Below are positions 22,825-34,390 of a stretch of DNA of 64,000 nucleotides, in pieces (within the stretch, counting starts at the first letter, position 1; every line of letters starts with the position of its first letter). The DNA lies in contig JAREIK010002250.1 in the NCBI GenBank assembly GCA_029783825.1, forward strand, positions 104,742 through 168,741, read 5' to 3'. The notes under the pieces are model-generated. The model worked only from the letters and a program-made list of their open reading frames with translations, was not told where the DNA came from and made no database searches. Source of the DNA: Sapria himalayana. Lineage: Eukaryota > Streptophyta > Magnoliopsida > Malpighiales > Rafflesiaceae. The translations under genes and the position numbers were made by a program.

Positions 22825-24520
22825 CTACACTTCCAAGCTTAATAGGGCTACAAGCTGAGATAAATGTACATCTTTTTTAATTTCCTCTAGAATATTTACT
22901 GCATTCATTGGAATGCCGTCAAATCTACTTTTATTTCTTGCTTTCCAGAGACACCATACAACAATGTGAGGTATGTATATCCTTCGCCATTTAATGATCT
23001 TGATCTTTGTTTTACTTTCATTCCATTTTTTTATTCTTTCCATCAATACATCCGAGCCTTTTTCTAACTCAACTTCTATTTCTAGTTTATTCCATATGTT
23101 TTTAGCTATCTTCCCTGTTGAAAACAGATGATCCATACTTTCTATATCTTGGTTACAACATTCGCATCTAGATGCTAATCTTATACCTTTCTTTTGAATG
23201 TGCTCATCAATCGGGATGGCTTTTGAGAGAAGTTTCCACATAAAAATGTTTATTTTTTGTGGAAGTTCCCTTTTCCATGCTTCTTCAAAAATCAATTGTG
23301 GAATTTTTTTAGTTCTCACCAGCTCTTTTACACTTTTTAAAGTAAATTTTTTTTGTGCATCTAAGGACCATTTCCACCCACTTTTAGTTAATATGGAATG
23401 ATTTTCCACCATATTTCACTGCTAGTAAATTAAATTCCAGCTTTTTGATGCTCTTTTTGTATTATTAAAAGCATTACTACCTAGTCCATATCTAGCTTTT
23501 ATATATGCCACCCAGAGACTATTGTTTTTATTATTTTTAATTCTTCGCCAGTTCTTGCAAGCCCAAGCTTTTGCTATATTGTTAAGATTTGAGAAGCCCA
23601 AGCCAGCTTCCTTTAACGGAAAGCATAGGTCTTCCCATTTTTTCCAATGCAGCTTAATTTTGCTTCCATTTTTTACCCATAGAAAGTTTGACATTTCTCT
23701 TTCTAGTTTTCTTATAATAGTTTTTGGTGGATGTAAAGACATTAGAGTATGTGTTAGTGACCCCTGCAATACATGTTAGATTAGAGTAACTCTTCCTGCC
23801 ATACTTAGCAGATTTTCTTTCCAACCTGTGATCTTTCGCCTTAATTTTTCCACTAGGAATACTAGGTATTCCCCCTTTAGCCTTCCCTCATAGATCAGGC
23901 ACACAAGATACATTAGCGCACCCTTTTTATGTGTGAATCCAGTAATATTTTTTATCTTTTGAGCTATATTTTCAGGAGATTTTTCTGCTATCATAAATTG
24001 ACATTTATTCTTATTTAGCATCTGTCCAGTTTCTTCTTGCATTGTATTTAGTAATTTCATCATATGCCTTATGGATCGGTTACTGGCATTTGAGAAAATT
24101 ATAATATCGTCTGTGTACGCTAAGCAGTACACCATCAGTGTGTTTCTTGGTTGCTTATATCTAACAATTTTCCCCTCACTCATTTCCTTTTTCAAATTTA
24201 CAATAAAGAGTTCTAGATAGATATTGAAAAGGGAGGGAGAAAGAGGGTCCCCTTGTCTAAGTCTTCTTGAGGTTTAAAATTCTTTACATGCTTTCCCATT
24301 TATAAGTATTTTAACCCATACGCCTGATATACATCTATATATTAAATCTATCCAAAATTCCAAGAAACCCATTTTTCTCATTAAATAACATAATATTTCA
24401 CATTCCACCCTGTCAAATACTTTAGAAAGGTCTAGTTTCAATATTATATTACGTCCTCTCGACTTAGTTCCTATCTCTCTAATCAATTCTGAGGCTAGAT
24501 TGATGTTTTCCACCATCAAT
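22825..24520 (-). pseudogene. LINE reverse transcriptase and zf-RVT region
   Basis: All pieces lie in one frame, interrupted by isolated stop codons (about 24274, 23776 and 23422). In order: IILKLDLSKVFDRVE (RT palm block with catalytic Asp), RQGDPLSPSLFNIYLE, then CLAYTDDIIIF at about 24123-24090, where the usual Y-A-D-D active site reads Y-T-D-D. Next come the thumb segment (KITGWKENLLSMAGRVTLI), the LPPKTI-like and FLWVKNGSKIKLHWKKWE segments, and a zf-RVT-like domain (HAWKREL-type EEAWKRELPQKINIFMWKLL, then CECCNQDIESMDHLF). Retention of frame with few stops suggests a moderately young insert. Confidence 0.93.
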
Positions 24521-24554
24521 CTATCTTTAACACAACCTGTTTGTTCTATCGATA

Positions 24555-24570
24555 TAAGACCCTAGTGTTA
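24555..24570. repeat. 16-bp target-site duplication, LINE 5' side
   Basis: TAAGACCCTAGTGTTA, identical to 20854-20869, marks where reverse transcription stopped. Confidence 0.95.
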
Positions 24571-25879
24571 GCTATTATTTTCTATGCCACCACTTTTAGT
24601 GTCACCATTACCACCTTTCTGCTACATACTCCCTTCTTAGTCCAACAGTGCCACTACCCTCTTGATCACTATAATTCTACCAGCACCTATGCATCATAGT
24701 ATGTGTTTATGAGGGAATGCATCCATAGTTTTTTTCCATTTTTAGGTGATAATTTTTGAAGCTATTGCTATATTTTTGTTTGATTAGGAGAATAAGTAGC
24801 AGATATGATGACATTTTTTAGCAGCTATTCCATTTCACTTTTTAATTAAGTTGTGCATGATGAACATCCTCCTCAATTGGTTAAAGTATTATGTGATAAA
24901 CTCAATTGGCGTAGAAGGGTACACGTCTTCCACTTATTTGCATTGCCTTCATGATTAGGGTGATAAATCAACTAAGAATGATGGAACCCTAAGCAAAGAT
25001 GGCCAGTAATAGTGAATGAAATTGATCACTAAACCTTTAATGTGTGAGCCATCATGATCCTGATCTGACATTATTATGAGATGACCATATCATATTGCTT
25101 TGATGCTATCATACTGCTTATGTTATTGCAGCCCACAAATCTTCTTGATGTTTTCAATTTTTTTGTATCTTAACTTAGACATCGATTGGCCATCCTTTGC
25201 ATCAGCATCAATCGCTTCTTTGGAAGGAATTGAGGTTAGAAACATAGAATCCACCCGCCATGCAGGCAAATTCAAAAAGATATACCTAATTGATGGAATC
25301 ACTAATGGGAAACCTTGTTGGACTAGAAGCCAAAATATTTCACGAGCTCTATATGTTATTTACATCGAATTCTATATGTATTTTTTGATCCTTATTGTTC
25401 AAAACTAAAATGCATCACGAGTTTCAAATATGATGTTTAATTCTAGTATCGTGCAAGTTCAATAAACTAAAAGATTTTCATATGAGTAATGTTGATTTCT
25501 GCGTCTAGATTATGTACAGGTTAGTTATGAAGCTAATGTGCGAGAAGACCAAATACAGGTTTCATTCTCACGATTTGCCATAAGGCTCTAGTAGTGGACA
25601 TCAATCTATTACTGGATTCTCTCTTGGTGATGATTCCAATAGCTACTAGGTAATTATTTTATTTGTTCCATGTTCTAAAATAGTATGTTGGAAATTCAAT
25701 ATATGTTTTATGGATAAAAATTTGCACAATGATTGGTAAATGATATATCTGTGCTGCAAAACTCCATAATTCTCTAAATTAGAATTCTTCATGCATATTG
25801 GTAAATGCTATATAAGTGATGGTCATATATATAATTTTTCTAAATTAATAAGTTGCCAACCTTCATATCATTTAAGTTT
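24571..25879. other. non-coding DNA with one unrecognised frame
   Basis: A 102-codon plus-strand frame at 25100-25408 contains WPSFASASIASLEGIEVRN and HAGKFKKIYLIDGI and resembles no family I know. The stretch 25800-25890 resembles 35495-35590, which lies upstream of the second TNP2 relic. The region is therefore probably CACTA-derived. Nothing else is visible. Confidence 0.4.
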
Positions 25880-26513
25880 GAATTGATGTGTATGTAGGAA
25901 ATGAAAGAAATGAAGAATGCAATACAATATAGATGACCTATATGGAGTCAAAGTTAGCAGCCTTGACAAGATAGTTAGCACACAGAGTTCCAACAAGGTA
26001 TCCACATATGAGAACCTATCACAAATGCATAATATGGTGAGGATGATGATTTAGTTTAAAATGATTATATACCTATGTTATATTTTTGTTTTAACTATGT
26101 AAGTATTGTATCAAAAAAAATTATTAACTACTTTTTCTTTTTGTTAATTTAAATAATGGTTTATAGTATATGTTTTTATTCAATTTAATATAAAAATTTA
26201 AAAATATGTAATTAAATAATTTGTAAAAAAATAAAATTATGAAAATAGCTTTGGAATGAAAATTGCTAGGGAATTTTTCATAGCTAATTTAGCTAGAGAA
26301 TTTTTTGTACATTTTAAATCGAAAAATATTAATTATTTTTCTTAATTACAATCAAAAATAGCAAGGAAAAATTTATAATTAGCTATAGAATTTCCATCAT
26401 TAAAAAATTTGCTAGGGATTTTTCTAGTTAATATTTTATGAAGAGCACTTTAGATTTGGATAATTTTCATCAATAATTTGTCATTATTCTATTTTAGTGA
26501 TGGGAAAATCACA
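25880..26513 (+). mobile_element. CACTA relic: second-ORF end and right subterminal region
   Basis: The segment 25890-26010 matches 17340-17470 of the first CACTA (GAAATGAAGAATG, then CCTATATGGAGTCA and an Arg-rich end). The segment 26240-26510 matches the subterminal region at 19930-20340 (GCTAGGGAATTTTTC, AGAGCACTTTAGATT). Similarity stops at GGAAAATC (about 26510), some 50 bases short of where the CACTA terminus should be. The GATA array begins there. Confidence 0.75.
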
Positions 26514-27264
26514 TATAGATAGATAGGTAGATCGATCGATCAAAAAATATTTACATTGATAGATAGACAGACAGACAGATAGATAGATTGATTGATTGAT
26601 AGAAAGATGTATAGATATATAGATAGACAAATAGATATACATATAGATGGAAGATATATAGATAGATAGACATATAGATAGAAAGATATATAGATAGATA
26701 TATAGAAAGATAAATAGATAGATAGATAGATACAAATAGATATACAGATAGATAGATAGATAGATAGATAGATTGATTGATTGATAGATTCATAAATATA
26801 TTAATTGACAAATTGATAGATAGATAGATAGCCATATTGATAGATAGTTATGTAGATAGTAAGGTAAATAGATAGATAGAAAAATAGATAGACATATAGA
26901 TAGACATATAGATAGACAAATAATTAAACAGATAGATAATCATATAAATAGATAGATAAATAGACAAATAGATATATAGATAGAGAGATAGATAGAAAGA
27001 TAGACAGAGAGACAAATAGACAAATAGATAGATAGATTTATAGACATATTGATATACCGAGTGATAGATAGATAGATAGATAGATTGAAAGATAGATTGA
27101 TAAATAGAAAGATAGATAGTAGACATATAGATAATGAGATAGATATAATTTTGATAGACAAATAGATACACATAATGATAGAAATCTTGATATAAAGATT
27201 GATAGATTTATAGATAGATTGATAGAGAGATTGATAGATAGATAGATATATAGGTAGATAGTAG

Positions 27265-27306
<42 letters not shown>

Positions 27307-28882
27307 AGATAGATAGATAGATAGACATATAGATAGATAGATATATGGATAGATTGATAGACAGACAAATAGATAGATAGATTGATTGATTAATAGGTAG
27401 GTATATAGACAAATAGAAAAACATATAAATAGACATATAAATATATATTAGATAGAGAAATAAATAGACAGATAGCTATATAGATAAATAGATATATAGA
27501 TATATAGATATATAGATATATAGATATATAGATATATAGATATATAGATATATAGATAGATAGATAGATTGACAAATTGAAACATAGAAAGATAAATAGA
27601 TAGATCAAAATATATATAGACTGATCGATTGCCAGATAGATAAATATATAGATAGATAGCCATATATATAGACAAATATATAGAAAGATTGATAGACATA
27701 TAGCTATTTAGATAGTTAGATAGATACATAGATAGATAGATAAATAGATAGATAGGTAGAAAAATTGATTGATAGTTAGATATATAGATAGATAGATAGA
27801 CATATTGATAGATAGATTAATAGACAGATCGATAGATAGATAGATAGATTATTGATAGATTGATAGATTGATATAAAGATAGATACACATAGATAGACAG
27901 ATAAATATACAAATAAATAGAGAGATAGATAGACAGATATATTCTTAGATAGATAGATAGATGAATATAAAGATAGAAAGATAGAAATATAGAAAGAAAG
28001 AAAGATAGATAAATAAATAAACATATAGATATACAAATAGATTGGTATATAGAAAGCTAGGTTGATTGACAGACAGAAAGATAGATGGATAGACAGATAT
28101 ATAGAAAGATAGATAGATATATAGATAAATAGAGTGATAGACAGATAGCAAGACAAGTAGATGGATAGATAGATAGACAGACAGAGAGACAAATAGATAG
28201 ATATATTGATATACAGATAGATAGACTGATAGATAGATAGATAGATATATAGATAGATAGGCAGATAGATAGAGAAATAAATAGATAGATAGATAGATAG
28301 ATCGATCGATCAATAGATAGATAGATAGATCGATCAATAGATAGATAGATAGACAAATAGATAGATAGATAGACAGATAGATAAATAGACCGATAGATTG
28401 ATTGACAGATAGATAGATAAATAGTTAGATAGATAGATAGATAGATATAAAGGCTGACAGATAGAGAGACATAATGATATATAAATAGATAGATTAACAG
28501 ATAAATAGACAAATAGATAGACCAGATAGATAGATAGATAGATTGATTGATTGATTGACAAATTTATTGATAGATTGATAGCCAGATAGATAGGCATATA
28601 GATAAACAAATTTATAGATAGATAAGTAGATAGATAGATAAAGACATAGATAGATTGATAGAAATATTGATAGACTAATAGATTGATAGATAGATTAATA
28701 GACAGATTGATAAAAAGATTGATATACAGAATTATAGATAGACATATTGATATACATATTTATAGACAAATTGATAAACTCAGATAGATAGATTGATAGA
28801 TTGAAAAATATATAGATAGATATATATTTAGATAAATAGATACATAGAGATATAAACAAATATATAAATAGATAGATAGAGA
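26514..28882. repeat. GATA tetranucleotide array, 2.4 kb, imperfect
   Basis: The plus strand is built of GATA units with frequent single-base variants (AATA, GACA, GATT, CATA) but almost continuous 4-base periodicity. A pure (TA)n run lies at about 27268-27301 and a GATATATA sub-array at about 27488-27555. Both strands contain long open frames of Ile/Tyr/Leu/Ser because a 4-base period read in threes gives a 12-base, 4-codon cycle without stops. They are not genes. CACTA-end sequence lies on both sides. Confidence 0.97.
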
Positions 28883-28883
28883 T

Positions 28884-28990
28884 CACTAAAAGAAAAATCC
28901 CAAATAGCTATTAACTAGCTAAATGGAGTTTTTCTATAGCTTATGTGGATATAACGATGGATTAACAATGGAACCTTTCCCAATCTAAAG
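28884..28990 (-). mobile_element. CACTA terminus, inverted, cut by hAT copy 2
   Basis: CACTAAAAGAAAAAT at 28884-28898 is a CACTA end, followed by ATAGCT/TAGCTAAAT words. The stretch GATGGATTAA...CCAATCTAAAG (to 28990) matches the reverse complement of 20285-20325 in the first CACTA. The similarity stops where hAT copy 2 starts. Confidence 0.75.
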
Positions 28991-31900
28991 TAGAAGTGTC
29001 CAACGTGTCATGGTGAGCCGGCCTACCATGAGTTTTGTTGGCCCAACCATGCTACCATGCCGGGCTAGTCACAGCTAGAGTAACTATGCCATGCCTGGCC
29101 CTGCACGATTTATTCAAGAAGGGCTCGACATGGTTTGGTTGGCACGGATGGTTTTTGGCCATGCCTAGTCAGGCCTATATGAGGCAGTTTAAAAAAATTT
29201 AATTTTTTTTTATTTTTTTCATTTTTTGTTTAGAATATTTATGTATTTATAAATTATAAATTAGATAATAATTAAAAATATTTAAATCATAAATTGTAAA
29301 TATTTGAATAGTTATAAAGTCTATTATTTTTATGTTATTTGTTTTAATTCTGTTTTAATTAGAATATAATTTATTATAATTATATTTTAGAATTTTTAAT
29401 GAAATTATTAAAAATAAACACAAAATTTATTTAACAAAAATAACAAAGTCACACTCACAAAGCAAAGTACTAAGTAGCCAAACTAAAGCAAATACAATAT
29501 AAATAAAAATAAATACAAAACATCGAAATCAAAAATTAGCATCAAGAATAACTCATAAGGAAAAGCATAACTGTAACAAAAGTGTCGCTGTCGGCTTATC
29601 AGAATCCTGCAATCATCAACCATCAAGCATCAATTAGCAACCTCATTAATCATCTATCTTCGTATTATTATCATCCTCAACCTCAATATCAATATCACTA
29701 TCATATGGATCATCAATAGTAATCAACTCCTCCGCATTCACTATAGTCCCACTCCCACTCCCAGTCCCAGCACTATCCTTAATGCTAAACCTTGAATCCT
29801 CCCAATCCTTCATGCATACTAAACCCTCACAATATCTTGACATAATCTTGATCTCCTATCCAAAATCACATTCACTACAAAAAAAATAAGTAGGCTCCAC
29901 TACTATGCTCGACATATGAGGAGTCAATAGATCTTGTGTCATCTTAGATAGCATGGGAAAGTTGGACTCATATGATTTCCACCACTATAATATATCAAGA
30001 TTCTTAGTATCAGAATGTGATAGGATTGAGCAGTAATCGGTATCTAAGTACAGAGACAGCTCGCTCCTATTCGATGGTCTACCCCGTCATTTTCCCCTAG
30101 CTAACTACTTGGAAAAATCATCATCTCTAAATATGGTATCAATGTCCATACTCACAACCTCACTACTACTACCACCATACCTAGTATCATAGTATGTGAA
30201 AAGGTCAGTCAAGTTCTCATGAATGAACCCTTCAGGCAAGTCTTCTAGGTTCATGCACGAGGAAATGTAAGTCAAAATGTTATCTACCCCTTCCACCTTA
30301 ACCCTAAGGTCCATGCATGTAGTGAGATAATAAAGAGATGTAATTGTAGACTAGTACTTTATGTAATTGGTTTCCATATCAATAACCATATAGCTAAGTT
30401 TTGGGTCAACTCGATACTACTTAAACATGCTACTAATCTTGCATATGCACCTGAGTGCAATGCAAGTCATGGGAGTATAAACCAACGAACACATGTTCAT
30501 CATGTTATAACAAATCTTCAGGAATCATAAATTAAATTCATAAAACCCAATTAGTGTCGTCACAAAAAAGTTCATCACTCTTACTATTGACGTAGTCAGA
30601 TATCACGTGTTTGTATCCAACACATGACTCCAACATTAGGTAGGTATAATTCCAATATTGTCTCACATCTTATTGGAATTTTTTCTTCTTAAGATTCACA
30701 GACAAATAGAGACTACTGAGCTCCAATTGTCTGTGATGCATACAAATGTATTTTAGTGAGTTACATATATTTTCTAATGCGGGGAAACACACCTTCATCC
30801 CTACTTGTAGAATCATGTAAATCACGTGACACATGCATTTGACGTGAAAAATCTCTCTTAATTCAGTCTCTCTAATATTTCTAATAAACATGTTAATCGC
30901 TACTCCATTATTAGATACATTATCGAATGTGATACTACAATTTTTTTTTGTATTTTATATTCTCTAAAGATAACACACACTCAAAAATGGCAGGCCCATC
31001 ATGAGGATGGAGAATCTTAAAATTTTTTTATTCAGGTCCATTTAGAATCTACATAGTGAGTGGTGAGACATGCATAAGATGTATCATCGTGACTAGTTCA
31101 GATATCGGATGTCACGGACACCACTCCACTATATACCATAAATTCATTAATTATTAATTATTTTTCTAACTTATAATATTTTAGTATATCATTCAAAGAT
31201 GTGGACCTAGAAAACCTATGATAAGCCGGCTAAAAATATGTCTGCATGATGCTCACTATCCTTAGATCTTCCAAAAATCTGATTAGAAGATCCATCAATA
31301 TGATAAGTATGGTCATGCCTTCCCAACCCAACTCGCTATGGTATATAAAGGCAGTAAACTTTAAGACTGAATTGGATTTAGTCACAAAAAATGTAGAGAT
31401 AAGTTGGGTTTGCCTAGGATCTAATGCACCATGTGTTTTGGTGCATAATTTGGCATGGCTTTTAAGGTGTCCAGTCTCAAACACACTCTTACAAGTTAAA
31501 CTTTTCTTACAATATTTGTATGGTGTCATTTCTTTTTTCTCACCCCTAAAATTTTTTTGTTTTATTATATTAAAATGAGTCTAAACTATAGAAGTCCTCC
31601 TTTTTTTTATTTTTTAGATGTTTGGGCTAAGATGACCAGAAAACCAAAGTTTCAGCAACCTGAGAACTTTGTGTAAGATTTTCATTTTCTAAATTTAAAT
31701 TAATTTTATTAGTATTTGTATTTGTTATTTTTTTGGTTTTTATAGACAAAAGGATAGCTTAAAGAGTAGAGAGAAAAAAAATAGAAATACTTGTAAAGTA
31801 GTGTAAAGGAAAAGCACATGCACCAAAAATCCAACTTCTTAAGACCAATGCATACACTAACTAAAGACGAGCATGAGTTGTGAACCCCGAAAAGCCGAGC

Positions 31901-32230
31901 CAAAATCTCAAGAGAGAGAATTTTAGGAAAAAGGTTTGAGAGAGAGAATGTGAGTTTTTATGTTTTTACAAACATAAAAATTAGAGAGAGGGGGTGGGGT
32001 GATTTTATAAACAAAATTTAGAATTTTTATTAAAAGAAGGATTTTTTTTGAATTATTTAAAAATTTTTTTAGGGTAGAATCATGTGGGCCGTCGGATTCT
32101 ACCCCATTGCCATTGGAGGCAAATCCGATGGCTAAATTTCAAATAATTTTTCTTTAAATATTTGAACCATTGGCCGTAAGCCAGTAACAGGCCATTGAAG
32201 TTGGGGTTGGTTTAGATCCGAACCTACCTT
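28991..32230 (-). mobile_element. degenerate hAT element, copy 2
   Basis: It begins TAGAAGTGTCCAACGTG, a decayed form of the hAT terminal repeat of copy 1, followed by GCCGGCC/CATGCCGGGC words that are CpG-depleted compared with copy 1. The minus-strand transposase relic is parallel to copy 1 throughout. The leader region around 32040-32150 matches 16480-16610 (CATGTGGGCCGTCGGATTCT versus CACGAGGACCGTTGGATTCT). The far end could not be found, so the right boundary is approximate. Confidence 0.85.
29646..31690 (-). pseudogene. hAT transposase pseudogene, copy 2
   Basis: Segments collinear with the copy-1 transposase, in several frames: PYKYCKKSLTCKS and GHLKSHAKLC (BED finger, 31529-31440), HGALDPRQTQ, the MFIRNIRETELREIFHVK segment (30891), MDLRVKVEGVDNILTYISSC (30314) and, near the C-terminus, CMKDWEDSRFSI (about 29815). 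Stops and frameshifts are frequent, more than in copies 1 and 3. It is clearly dead and older. Confidence 0.92.
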
Positions 32231-32340
32231 GTTTCCAGATCAATCAGGCTAAGCCTCAACCTGATGGGGGAGTACGGTAGCGATACCTCGGCTCGTGCTG
32301 AGGTACTGAGCCAACCAGGCCACGGTATCATTGCTTCCTT
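32231..32340 (-). other. hairpin-forming segment, possible SINE fragment
   Basis: TACCTCGGC (32284-32292) and GCTGAGGTA (32297-32305) are inverted repeats with one mismatch around a 4-base loop. A wider imperfect palindrome (GGTAGCGATACC ... GGTATCATTGC) encloses them. On the minus strand TGGCTCAGTACC followed about 50 bases later by GGTTGAGGC faintly resembles the A and B boxes of a tRNA-derived SINE. This is weak and is given only as a lead. Confidence 0.25.
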
Positions 32341-32504
32341 TAGTTCTAGTCTGTATATCCTCTCCACCCCCAACTCCTTCTTCCTTTTTTTTTCCCAATG
32401 CCCTTCTTGTATCTAGCTGCTCTTCCAACAACACTTTTTTTAACCTTGCGATTAGTTCCACGTATGTATACTTGTGCATGTATGTGTGTGTATGTGCGTA
32501 TGTG

Positions 32505-32695
32505 TGTGTAAACATAGACACATGTACTTTCATGCTAATACACATACCATCAAAGTCAATAGAAAGAAATAATCTAGGGCTTAAAAACACACATATAGGT
32601 CTCTCAGGCACGCCAACATCTTCTAGATCATTGTCCTTTGGTACTCTATGCAGATAAAGAACATTGTTACACCTGCACATGGAGCATAATATAGT
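32505..32695 (-). other. conserved block, second copy of unknown exon
   Basis: Reverse-strand homologue of 18184-18368. The frame reads CRCNNVLYLHRVPKDNDLEDVGVPERP and then DFDGMCISMKV, preceded by an acceptor-like GTGCAG|G. The two copies share indel-free blocks. I do not recognise the protein. Confidence 0.5.
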
Positions 32696-32699
32696 ATAT

Positions 32700-34078
32700 T
32701 TTACCAACTAATAAAGAACACAACACAATGTCACTGATAAACAGATAGACTAGTGCATGCAATACCAACAGCTATTTGTAAGAAATTTCATACAACGAGA
32801 TAATCATGAGCTTAATTTTAAATTACCGAATCAAGATTTCCCCAAGATTTCTAGTGAACTACCATCAACATATTCTTCTATGGTGCTCAGCTTCGTACAT
32901 CAGTCCATGATTAATTATAAGAAAGTTAAAAATGAGTTTTGTATGGAAATAATATGTTTTATATAAAAATTCCAAAATATGATGCTTGTTTAAAAAATAT
33001 TACCAAACTAGTGCATCTAGAAATAGCATGGAAATGGGCATCATTGTTAATGAAAATCATTTCCATGCTATTGAATTTTAAAAATCAAGATCTTCATCAA
33101 TGTCTGCCTCACTTGATGATGCCAAATTTGGGCTTGAATTTGGATTTGACACAAGATTCAGTATGGATTCATTTCTGCTTTCAATATTGCATCTTGGCCA
33201 TATAGATTTCTAAGTGAGTAGCCAAGTTAAGTTGGCGGTTTGATCAAGAGATGATGCAGAAACTAAAGATGAAGAAGATAAATTTAACTTGATGGTTTTT
33301 TTGGATTGAAAAGGAGAAGCCACTCGTGGCGAGCATCCCTTGATTTGTTGAAGTCGACAGGTTTAATCTAAATCATGATTAAAGAAAAAAAATCATTTAA
33401 TAGGAGGAAAAGAATATAGATACATTTCAGTATGACAATGTCATATTTCATATTTAATAAAACAAATTGGCACCTTATCATTGCCCTTCTTTTCTTCATT
33501 ATACTGCTAGAGCCACGATAATAAACTCGAGCAAGCATAACCTACAGAAATGAACTCATGGTTATGAACTTGAGATTCTTTGTCGAGGTTAATGGAGCAA
33601 TTAGGGCTACATGTTGTGCTTTTTGTAAGTAATCCAGATTCAATCATTTGCTAGCCAGAGCCACTCTCACATGTAGATGTTTTGCTCCTGCACCCATTTT
33701 TCTTCTTTTTTAAAACTTCGTCAAATGCACGACTAGTGAAATATGAAGTGTTTATGCATGCTTATATATACTAGATGACACGATAGTACATATGAATAAG
33801 TGTGTGGGTGTATGTGTTTGTGTGTGCCTTTGTGGGTGTGTAGTTGAGTCATTGATGGGTAGCATATATGACTCATATATCACACTAGAGAAATTTGAAA
33901 GAAAAAAGTAAAAAAAAAAGATTCGTTTTGCCCATTGAGATTCAGGCTAAGATTCAGGCTTCCAACTGGAGCAGTGACTAGATAAAATTCCTAAATAGTC
34001 TCCAGAGAGGGAAAGCCTACTTTACACTTAATGTAAGTTTGGAATGTGGCAATTCCCATGAGCCATACTATTCCAGCC
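32700..34078. other. unassigned AT-rich DNA
   Basis: Short plus-strand frames (32757-32966, 32939-33205) show no recognisable domain. A short GT-rich run lies at 33800-33842. I see no transposon end. Confidence 0.45.
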
Positions 34079-34390
34079 TCATCGCCTATTTTCGTAGATC
34101 AGACTTTGCATCTTTGAGATAATGTACTCAGTAATGTTGTTACTTGCTTGCCAACTATAATTTGGCCAGATATCAGAGACCCATTTAAGATAACCCACAT
34201 ATAAAACAACTTCTCTACTCGGATAACCATCTACGATGCACTTAAGCTCCGTAAATTTTTGGCAAATATCTACTTTTGAATGATTCCTTAAAGAGAACAA
34301 AGGAAATGTCACTAATCTAACCATTTCTATTTTCTCCCTCACTTCTCTGACTACGCTCTCTGTGCTTGCCACACACTCTCCCATAATCAC
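34079..34390 (-). pseudogene. unrecognised coding-like frame
   Basis: A 103-codon frame beginning MIMGECVASTESVVREVREKIEM and continuing through FPLFSLRNHSKVDICQKFTEL and VLYVGYLKWVSDIWPNYS has normal amino-acid variety, unlike its AT-rich neighbours. The upstream segments (34513-34737) belong to the same original frame family but are shifted. I do not recognise the family. A decayed plant gene fragment is the likeliest explanation. Confidence 0.35.

Larger units (their letters stand above)
20870..24554 (-). mobile_element. 5'-truncated L1-type LINE retrotransposon
   Basis: The 3.7-kb insert on the minus strand ends in a poly-A tail (T run at 20870-20879), is bounded by a perfect 16-bp target duplication, and contains the C-terminal half of an L1-like ORF2: reverse transcriptase from the KLDLSKVFDRVE block onward, the zf-RVT region and an RNase H domain. 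The endonuclease, ORF1 and the N-terminal part of RT are absent, as in typical incomplete reverse transcription. The 3' UTR is long (20881-22238). Confidence 0.95.

Noticed and set aside
26514..28882. CRISPR-like regular repeats
   Set aside because: The repeat unit is 4 bases with no distinct spacers, and the DNA is plant nuclear.
26484..28886. Many overlapping 60-150 codon frames rich in Leu, Ser, Ile and Tyr on the minus strand
   Set aside because: They are the 4-codon cycle of a GATA repeat read in threes. Open frames occur in several phases at once and have no domain.
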